Assembly (NCBI GenBank): GCA_025353985.1
Contig: JANXNT010000088.1
Span: 1 to 7,800 of the forward strand
DNA: 7,800 nt
Source of the DNA: Limnoglobus sp.
Lineage (GTDB): Bacteria; Planctomycetota; Planctomycetia; Gemmatales; Gemmataceae
Direction: 5' to 3'
Below, in pieces: positions 1-3,856 of the stretch (position 1 is its first letter; each line of letters begins with the position of its first letter). Below the pieces are notes generated by a model. The model searched no databases, was not told where the DNA came from, and worked only from the letters and a program-made list of their open reading frames with translations. Both the position numbers and the translations under genes were made by a program.

Positions 1-274
1 GGTTTCGGGGAATTTTGCCGCAACTCTCATTCATGTCGTAGGTTGTGTCGAAGGTCGGTCGATTGGCACTCGCCGGAAGTACCGTCCTTTTTGGGTCACT
101 ATGCGACCGAAAATCGACCGTGCGCGCCTTTTCTGTGTCATGTGCGCGCACGTCTGGGTCATTTCGGCGCACTTTTGAGTACGTCCGTGACAGTGTGCAA
201 AAGTCGACTTACGTCAATTAAACGCAAACTTATTGACTCTGCGAAATCGTGTGGGTGAAGCCAAATCGGGATTC
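1..274. other. Gene-free stretch at the window start
   Basis: I see no convincing gene here. A 71-codon frame can be read, but it lacks a ribosome binding site, its composition (Cys, Arg and Ser rich) is unlike the real proteins nearby, and it coincides with a short-period repeat. The stretch is locally richer in T than the coding regions. Its main content is the degenerate 21-bp periodic motif listed separately. The tail of a gene further left cannot be excluded for the first few dozen bases, but no diagnostic residues are readable. Confidence 0.6.
72..197. repeat. Degenerate 21-bp tandem motif (about six units)
   Basis: Cut into 21-base units from position 72, the sequence repeats loosely a pattern of a GGGTCA-like core, a CG-rich middle (GCGCGC or CGGCGC) and a T-rich tail. 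The core reads gggtca at 93, gtgtca at 135, gggtca at 156 and gagtac at 177. The units at 135-155 and 156-176 match at about 15 of 21 positions. The first unit and the one starting at 114 are much weaker. It is not a CRISPR array, because the units abut without spacers. It may be a decayed tandem repeat or a run of helically phased protein sites, since 21 bp is two helical turns. No function is assigned. Confidence 0.4.
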
Positions 275-385
275 GTTTCGCCGCGCCGCGAACGCTTTGC
301 GGAGCGAAGCGCGGGGCGTGAACTCACGTGACAATCGCATTGCGATCCGATACATCAATCCCGCGCTTCGCTCCGAAGACTACGC
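275..385 (+). repeat. Nested palindromic repeat element, copy 1 (3'-truncated)
   Basis: This is nearly the same sequence as 1234-1330, with identical blocks at both ends and an extra segment of about 13 bases near 329-341. The left outer arm gtttcgccgcgccgcg is at 275-290. An inner inverted repeat of 16 perfect base pairs joins 300-315 (cggagcgaagcgcggg) to 360-375. A competing local hairpin can form from cgctttgc and gcgaagcg just before it, and another from cgtgaactcacg at 317-328. The matching right outer arm present in the second copy is missing: similarity stops at about 385. I read this as a non-coding mobile or REP/MITE-like palindrome that lost its right end. No transposase is nearby. 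Confidence 0.8.
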
Positions 386-402
386 AGGCATTCGACTCAT
401 CA

Positions 403-543
403 ATGATTCGGTTGTATGGCGGGATTGGCTGGCAAGAAACGCTCTACCGTTGTCTGGACCCATCGGCGGAAGCGATTCTGCCAGACGCATACGCAGTAAG
501 CAAAAGTTACGGGGCAAAGGCCGCGACTACTATTTTCAAGTGA
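403..543 (+). CDS. Doubtful 46-aa reading frame
   Basis: A 46-residue frame starts MIRLYGGIGWQ and ends ATTIFK. Its composition is protein-like (Trp, Tyr, Gly, aliphatics) and it lies just after the break point of the truncated palindromic element. There is no Shine-Dalgarno sequence before the ATG, and I recognise no family. It may be a real small gene, a remnant of a gene broken near the repeat, or chance. The 198 bases between the repeat and the next gene hold nothing else I can identify. Confidence 0.2.
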   Translation: MIRLYGGIGWQETLYRCLDPSAEAILPDAYAVSKSYGAKAATTIFK

Positions 544-583
544 ATCGAAGTGTGCAACAATCGTCGGCATAAAGGGCGGTCGT

Positions 584-1093
584 ATGGGCATCGGTGGCTG
601 GCTTCGGCGACTGCTTGGCAACTCCTCGCATTTGGGCAATCCGGTGTCGGAGGTCGCGCCCCCAGCGTATGCCACGCCTTCGGGCGAGCCGGTGACGGTC
701 GAGCCCCCAGCGGGTGCCACTGGGCCAGTCTGGTGCGTGGTCGCCAATGTCCTCAACGAGCGGTTGTGTGGCCCCGGCAAGGTGGAGGTCCGGCGCGGTA
801 CCAAGCACTTTGCCCCCGGAGCCAAGGTGTATGTGTTCGATTTCTACTGGGGCACTGGCGGCGAGAAGGTGACAGTTGTCGGCCGGCACCGTAAGAGTGG
901 ACGATACATTACACTCATCATGCCAGCGGCTTACCTGGCCAACTGGCGAGCCGAATTGGTTTACAGCCCTCACGTTATCGAGAAGGTATTGACCGGCGAG
1001 TTTGCCTGGCTACCGCGGGGTGGGCCGGAGTCGCAGGCACGCGCTGAAGAAATTGTTACCCTCTACATCAAACGTGGGGCGGTGAGGCGGTGA
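584..1093 (+). CDS. Uncharacterised 169-aa protein, planctomycete type
   Basis: A 169-aa soluble protein of unknown function. The start ATG is preceded by AAAGGG at a fitting distance (571-576). Residues 1-12 (MGIGGWLRRLLG) look like a short amphipathic helix. Residues 13-47 form a Pro/Ala/Gly/Thr-rich linker. A compact alpha/beta domain follows to about residue 165, containing VWCVVANV, a GPG turn, RRGTKHFAPGAKVYV and LANWRAELVYSP. From memory, proteins with the pattern V-AN-V, RRGT-HF-PGAKV, NWR-LVYSP occur in several copies in Gemmata-like genomes, where they are annotated hypothetical. There is no signal peptide, membrane segment or obvious catalytic motif. It stands alone between two direct copies of a palindromic element. 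The frames on the opposite strand here have no ribosome binding site and look like shadows. I am confident that it is a gene but cannot assign a function. Confidence 0.82.
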   Translation: MGIGGWLRRLLGNSSHLGNPVSEVAPPAYATPSGEPVTVEPPAGATGPVWCVVANVLNERLCGPGKVEVRRGTKHFAPGAKVYVFDFYWGTGGEKVTVVGRHRKSGRYITLIMPAAYLANWRAELVYSPHVIEKVLTGEFAWLPRGGPESQARAEEIVTLYIKRGAVRR

Positions 1094-1151
1094 GTCAGCC
1101 GTTCACCACCCGGCCCCCGCACGTGGAATAATGCGATGAAGCAGACTCAGG

Positions 1152-1194
1152 GGGCTGACGCCCGCCGGTTCGTCGTGCTTCGCTCGACGACGAA
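1152..1194. repeat. Paired short hairpins in the 1094-1452 spacer
   Basis: Two small inverted repeats lie close together. GGGC-TGAC-GCCC is at 1152-1163, and TTCGTCGT at 1169-1176 pairs with ACGACGAA at 1187-1194 around a 10-base loop. The motif 'cagggggctgacgccc' resembles, from memory, palindromic repeats common between planctomycete genes. They could act in transcript ending after the 169-aa gene, but no T-run follows, so an intrinsic terminator is not supported. Confidence 0.5.
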
Positions 1195-1233
1195 TTCGAT
1201 GCCGCAGCGAACGACATCGCGTGAACCGGATTC

Positions 1234-1345
1234 GTTTCGCCGCGCCGCGAAGGCTTTGCGTAGCAAAGCGCGGGGCGTGAACTCACGGGCGATCCGATGC
1301 ATCGAGTCCGCGCTTCGCTCCGAAGACTACGCGGCGCGGCTAAAC
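1234..1345 (+). repeat. Nested palindromic repeat element, copy 2 (intact)
   Basis: This is a 112-bp element with two nested inverted repeats. The outer arms are gtttcgccgcgccgcg (1234-1249) and cgcggcgcggctaaac (1330-1345), matching at 15 of 16 positions. The inner arms, 1259-1274 and 1307-1322, match at 14 of 16. A perfect 7-bp local hairpin (GCTTTGC-GTA-GCAAAGC) competes with the inner stem and is better here than in copy 1. In copy 1 the inner long stem is perfect and the local one has a G-T wobble. Orientation is the same as copy 1. A single strand or RNA of this element could fold into a long branched structure. No coding content is evident. Confidence 0.85.
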
Positions 1346-1350
1346 GGGGA

Positions 1351-1374
1351 CGAACATTCATGAAGTGATGTTCG
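1351..1374. repeat. 7-bp-arm inverted repeat after the palindromic element
   Basis: CGAACAT (1351-1357) and ATGTTCG (1368-1374) are perfect inverted arms around a 10-base loop that itself contains the palindrome ttcatgaa. It lies six bases after the intact palindromic element and upstream of the possible promoter for the 78-aa gene. It could be an operator or part of the repeat's flank, and the sequence does not decide between these. Confidence 0.4.
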
Positions 1375-1379
1375 GAAGG

Positions 1380-1409
1380 TTGATATTATCCTATCAGCGG
1401 ATTCAGATA
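1380..1409 (+). promoter_or_regulatory. Possible sigma70-like promoter for the 78-aa/139-aa gene pair
   Basis: TTGATA at 1380-1385 (4 of 6 to the -35 consensus) is followed 18 bases later by AGATAA-like sequence around 1404-1409. The surrounding 70 bases are more AT-rich than the neighbouring repeat. The match is weak and was chosen mainly for its position ahead of the ATG at 1453. Confidence 0.2.
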
Positions 1410-1452
1410 AACAGCTGTTCGGTCTCGATCCGCCCCCTACTGAAACCAACCG

Positions 1453-1689
1453 ATGACGACGGACAACTTCGACCATACCCTCCAAGCGTTCCGTGACCGG
1501 TCGCCGTTTCGACCGTTCACCGTCGTGCTCTACAGTGGCCGGCAGTTCGAGGTGGACCACCCAGGGGCACTGGTCCAACGGGACGGGGTGGCTATATACA
1601 TTGGACCGGGCGGTATTCCGGTGGTATTTGATCACGAGGGCGTGGAACATTTCGCTGGCGACTTGGCCGACCGGTCGGCATCTGCGTAA
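1453..1689 (+). CDS. Small 78-aa protein of a planctomycete 'RPFTV-SG-F-V-HP' type
   Basis: A 78-aa acidic soluble protein of unknown function. The visible pattern is an N-terminal helix (FDHTLQAFRDR), then PFRPFTVVLYSGRQFEVDHPGALV and a second strand pair ending IPVVFDHEGVEHF. From memory, short proteins with 'PFRPF-V-L-SG-F-V-HP' are numerous in planctomycetes and are annotated hypothetical. The core looks like a small beta-rich fold. No catalytic motif, signal peptide or membrane segment is present. The start is the first ATG of a frame that fits this pattern from its first residues, though no good Shine-Dalgarno sequence precedes it. Only 20 bases separate its stop from the next gene, so the two are probably transcribed together. 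The gene call is solid and the function is unknown. Confidence 0.82.
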   Translation: MTTDNFDHTLQAFRDRSPFRPFTVVLYSGRQFEVDHPGALVQRDGVAIYIGPGGIPVVFDHEGVEHFAGDLADRSASA

Positions 1690-1709
1690 CGGCTAAGCGG
1701 GACTGTTCA

Positions 1710-2129
1710 ATGGTGCCATTCTGGGTGTATGCAGTCCTTGGTTTCGTCGCCCTTTTTGTGTTGCTTATGGTATGGGATCGGATTCGCATTCGCCGCATCG
1801 CGGCTTCCCGGCCCGGCGAGAACTTCGACACGTTCCACTCTTCGTTTGCCGCAGACGACATACCACCTGAGATACTGGAAGCCGTCTACGCCAAGTTCCA
1901 GAAATCGTGTTCCGGCGTGGTCGCCGCGTTCCCAGTTCGGCCCGCAGATGACATCGGTCGCATCTACGGGATGATTGACGAGGATCTGGACGACGCCATG
2001 ATAGAGGTGGTTGCGGAGTTGGATCGCCAACTTCCACCGACGGAGATACTTCGCAAGATGCAGCCGGTCATCACCGTGCGGGATTTCGTGTTGTTTGTGG
2101 CGGCGTGTCCCAAGATGGAGAATTTTTAG
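1710..2129 (+). CDS. Uncharacterised 139-aa single-pass membrane protein
   Basis: A 139-aa protein with one hydrophobic helix at about residues 4-22 (FWVYAVLGFVALFVLLMVW) followed directly by basic residues (DRIRIRRIAASR). By the positive-inside rule the rest should lie in the cytoplasm. The soluble part is helical and acidic: FHSSFAADDIPPEILEAVYAKFQ, then FPVRPADDIGRIYGMIDEDLDD, then a long helix and a C-terminal RDFVLFVAACP. I have a memory of similar hypothetical planctomycete proteins with the 'YG-IDEDLDD' segment. The acidic helical segment faintly recalls an acyl carrier protein, but the phosphopantetheine DSL serine motif is absent, so I do not propose that role. It follows the 78-aa gene by 20 bases and a 12-bp-arm inverted repeat starts 7 bases after its stop. 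Confidence 0.85.
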   Translation: MVPFWVYAVLGFVALFVLLMVWDRIRIRRIAASRPGENFDTFHSSFAADDIPPEILEAVYAKFQKSCSGVVAAFPVRPADDIGRIYGMIDEDLDDAMIEVVAELDRQLPPTEILRKMQPVITVRDFVLFVAACPKMENF

Positions 2130-2135
2130 CGTAAG

Positions 2136-2183
2136 TCGTGAGACTTCTAACGCCGTGACTTCGCGCGTCCCGAAGTCTCACGA
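2136..2183. terminator. Inverted repeat with 12-bp perfect arms, possible transcript end
   Basis: TCGTGAGACTTC (2136-2147) and GAAGTCTCACGA (2172-2183) are perfect inverted arms around a 24-base loop, beginning 7 bases after the stop of the membrane-protein gene. The position suits a terminator or 3'-end stabiliser. However, the stem is long-looped and no T-run follows, so a classical intrinsic terminator is not shown. It may equally be a dispersed repeat. The remaining bases to 2333 hold no gene that I can support. Confidence 0.4.
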
Positions 2184-2333
2184 TTTCGACTACGTAAGAA
2201 TTGTTGAAATTGACATCGTGCGAACCCCTTCACACACGCGATGCAACGGATAGATTGAGTAAGCGAACTGCGCAACCCTATTGTCTGCGGTCCATACCAC
2301 CGCGACCGAATGTACCCACTTGGAGATGCTGTT

Positions 2334-2708
2334 ATGGCCGACGAAGCCAAGATGCCGGAAGTCCCACTGACCGCAGCGGGCGCTCAACCGACGTCGATTC
2401 AGATCCCGATCGACGTCTCGAAGATGCAAGCGGTCTACGCGAACTTCTTCCGTCTGAGCCTGAGTAGTTCGATGGAAGAAATCCTCGTCGACATCGGCCT
2501 GCACACCGGCATCATGCAGTCGCCCAACACCGCCGAACCGCTCCAGTTCAGCCATCGCCTCGTGCTGAATCCGTACGTCGCGAAGCGACTCATGGACTCG
2601 TTGCGGCAGATCATCGCTCGCCACGAACAACTCTTCGGCGCACTCGAAGTCGACGCGCAAAAGCGCCTGCGGTACCAGGGACAAGGCCAACCGCGGCCAC
2701 AAGGGTGA
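2334..2708 (+). CDS. DUF3467 family protein, 124 aa
   Basis: A small soluble protein of the DUF3467 family, whose biochemical role is not known to me. The family features are readable: VYANFFRLSLSSSMEEILVD (about residues 32-51), then after a variable loop FSHRLVLNPYVAKRLMDSL and RHEQLFGALEVDAQKRL. This matches the usual order of a 'YANF' strand, a short 'E-ILD-G' strand, an 'R-V-P-AKRL' strand-helix and a final 'HE-FG' helix. The start was set at the ATG at 2334 because GGAG lies 8 bases upstream (2322-2325). The ATG 24 bases earlier is in frame but has no such site, and MADEAKMP is a typical family start. The C-terminus is a short Gly/Gln/Pro-rich tail. It is convergent with the next gene, with an inverted repeat between them. 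Confidence 0.95.
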   Translation: MADEAKMPEVPLTAAGAQPTSIQIPIDVSKMQAVYANFFRLSLSSSMEEILVDIGLHTGIMQSPNTAEPLQFSHRLVLNPYVAKRLMDSLRQIIARHEQLFGALEVDAQKRLRYQGQGQPRPQG

Positions 2709-2763
2709 TCGATTTCGGTGTCGACGAAAACTTCGCGGCGTGTCAGGCAGACGGGATCGAATT

Positions 2764-2850
2764 GTTAGCCCGACGCGCCAGCGAGGGGAACCTGCAAAAT
2801 GCACATCTCCACTAAAACGATAACATCCCTCGCTAGCGCGTCGGGCTAAC
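2764..2850. terminator. 25-bp-arm inverted repeat between convergent genes
   Basis: The arms at 2764-2788 and 2826-2850 are reverse complements except for one internal mismatch (C against T at 2779) and the innermost base. They share the core gttagcccgacgcg, with a 37-base loop. The repeat begins 55 bases after the stop of the DUF3467 gene and ends 12 bases from the stop of the minus-strand gene, so it could end transcripts from both sides. No T-run follows on either strand. From memory, 'gttagcccgacgcg..agcgaggga' is a common dispersed motif in planctomycete genomes, so it may be a repeat family that happens to sit here. A short palindrome gaagccggcttc follows at 2853-2864. Confidence 0.6.
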
Positions 2851-2862
2851 GGGAAGCCGGCT

Positions 2863-3504
2863 TCAATACCCCATTTCGTCGTCCATTAGGACTTGATCGA
2901 AGTCGGCGATGCCTAATCGGCAGGCGAGTTGGTCGAATTCGTCGGCGCGGGCTTCGGTGGAATGGTGGAGGTGTTCGGCTTCGGTGATGAGCGGGAGAAT
3001 CCTGCGTTCGCGGATGCCTATCGAGCGTAACACGCGCTGGAATGGTTTAAGGTTCGGTGCGTAGATTGTGAATAGCTTGTGTTCGTCGAATTGCACTTCG
3101 ATCGGTCGCTTCGAACTGAGCACGGAGACGCCCGTGCAACCATCGTTGAGCAAGAGATCTTCGAAGTCGCAAAAGTGGCTGAGCAGCACGGGCGCGTCGA
3201 TGCCGTTGCGGCGAATCTCGCGGCGATCGTCGCCGTGCTGGCCGTGACTGCTTTCGAGGACGACGTGGAGCGTGTCGCCGAGCGGTTCGAGCAATGTTAG
3301 GAAGGTATCGAACAACAATTCTGCGGAAACGGAAGCGGTCAGCATCGGCAGGCGGTACTTGCGTTCGCGGTCCCGATAGATGTGGATGCGGTAACCTTGT
3401 CGCGGTCGCACGGGCACATCGAGCGCAGGGCGGACGGCCTCGGTGAGTGTGAAATCACCGTACTGCGTACGCTGCAAATGCGAGGAAAGTCGGTCACCGT
3501 TCAC
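2863..3504 (-). CDS. Uncharacterised 213-aa planctomycete protein (GTG start)
   Basis: A soluble protein of unknown function. Readable blocks are RTQYGDFTLTEAVRPAL (residues 12-28), RQGYRIHIYRDRERKYRLPM (35-54), LFDTFLTLLEPLGDTLHVVLESSH (64-87), HFCDFEDLLLNDGCTGVSV (110-128), EVQFDEHKLFTIYA (136-149) and LITEAEHLHHS (172-182). From memory, proteins with 'FCEFEDLLLNDGCTGVAV' and 'EVQFDEHK' recur in Gemmata-like genomes as hypotheticals. The start is GTG at 3504, because GAGAGG stands 7 bases before it and the first residues lead straight into the conserved part. The frame stays open further upstream (to 4014), but that part overlaps the divergent promoter and the start of the opposite gene and reads unlike the rest. 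A possible 37-aa leader frame ends 11 bases inside this gene. It is convergent with the DUF3467 gene. Confidence 0.82.
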   Translation of the reverse strand: MNGDRLSSHLQRTQYGDFTLTEAVRPALDVPVRPRQGYRIHIYRDRERKYRLPMLTASVSAELLFDTFLTLLEPLGDTLHVVLESSHGQHGDDRREIRRNGIDAPVLLSHFCDFEDLLLNDGCTGVSVLSSKRPIEVQFDEHKLFTIYAPNLKPFQRVLRSIGIRERRILPLITEAEHLHHSTEARADEFDQLACRLGIADFDQVLMDDEMGY

Positions 3505-3607
3505 GGAGAAACCTCTCAACTGCGGGATCCCAGTCCCGTTGGGAAGAGCAGCCGTCGGTGGGGTGGATCGTGGGGTGTCGGTTGCTGCGTTTGGCCAGCC
3601 AGAACAT
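3494..3607 (-). CDS. Possible 37-aa leader peptide overlapping the next start
   Basis: A frame of 37 residues begins MFWLAKRSNRHPT and ends DWDPAVERFLRER. Its stop codon overlaps the GTG start region of the 213-aa gene by 11 bases (GTG at 3504, stop at 3496-3494), in a different frame. The last dozen residues would form an amphipathic helix. The Shine-Dalgarno sequence of the downstream gene lies inside it. A 5-bp hairpin (TCCCA 3528-3532 with TGGGA 3540-3544) sits just ahead of that site, an arrangement that would allow translational coupling. Its own ribosome binding site is poor (AAGGG only a few bases from the ATG). Alternatives are chance, or the true N-terminus of the 213-aa protein with a frameshift. 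No family is recognised. Confidence 0.3.
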   Translation of the reverse strand: MFWLAKRSNRHPTIHPTDGCSSQRDWDPAVERFLRER

Positions 3608-3705
3608 ACCCTTCGAATCGATCTCCGGTCGACCGACGCGTCGAATTCTAGACCACCGATTGCGACCCGATGAGGAAATCGCACGGAAATTTTGAAGATT
3701 CTGGT

Positions 3706-3732
3706 CGTGTGGGTAAAACGGCGCGTGTGGGT
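3706..3732. repeat. 9-bp direct repeats in the divergent control region
   Basis: cgtgtgggt occurs twice, at 3706-3714 and 3724-3732, 18 bases apart. Both lie upstream of the putative -35 box of the transglutaminase-like gene. Tandem sites at this position suit an activator, but 18 bp is not a whole number of helical turns, so two proteins on the same face are not implied. The role is speculative. Confidence 0.35.
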
Positions 3733-3746
3733 CGTTCCGAATGCGG

Positions 3747-3774
3747 TTGAAATGGAATCCGTCGCGATCATAAT
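3747..3774 (+). promoter_or_regulatory. Sigma70-like promoter for the transglutaminase/WD40 unit
   Basis: TTGAAA (3747-3752) and CATAAT (3769-3774) each match the consensus at 5 of 6 positions, with a 16-base spacer. Transcription would begin at about 3781, giving a leader of roughly 75 bases before the ATG at 3857. The -10 box lies within a perfect palindrome (see next entry). This is the best promoter match I found in the window. It is still a motif match in a phylum whose promoter rules are less studied. Confidence 0.5.
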
Positions 3775-3793
3775 GATCGGTAACGATCGATCA
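3765..3793. promoter_or_regulatory. Operator-like palindrome over the -10 box
   Basis: CGATCAT-A-ATGATCG (3765-3779) is a perfect 15-base palindrome that covers the putative -10 hexamer. A third half-site, CGATCA, follows at 3788-3793, forming another inverted pair with TGATCG at 3774-3779. A dimeric repressor bound here would block the promoter. The binding protein is unknown and no regulator gene is in the window. Confidence 0.4.
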
Positions 3794-3856
3794 ACGAGTG
3801 ATGCCCGAAATGCGTTCTGCCGATAGCGACGAATGGAAGCTGCAGAGGGACAAACG

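Noticed and set aside
72..197. CRISPR-like array
   Set aside because: The units abut at 21 bp with no unique spacers, are strongly divergent, and no cas gene is present.
249..572. 107-codon plus-strand frame across the first palindromic element
   Set aside because: Most of its start is the non-coding repeat, which is also found at 1234-1345 in a coding-neutral context. No family pattern is visible.
400..973. Two overlapping minus-strand frames of about 140 codons
   Set aside because: They are opposite the 169-aa gene, lack ribosome binding sites and have shadow-like composition.
1592..2037. Minus-strand frames of 89-107 codons
   Set aside because: They are antisense to the 78-aa and membrane-protein genes, which have clear protein features.
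2210..2215. Perfect -35 hexamer TTGACA upstream of the DUF3467 gene
   Set aside because: No -10-like hexamer lies 15-19 bases downstream, so a promoter is not supported.
2310..2333. Upstream ATG for the DUF3467 gene
   Set aside because: It has no Shine-Dalgarno sequence. The ATG at 2334 has GGAG at the right distance and a normal family N-terminus.
2190..2804. 204-codon minus-strand frame
   Set aside because: It runs antisense to the clear DUF3467 gene and into the inverted repeat, with no family features.
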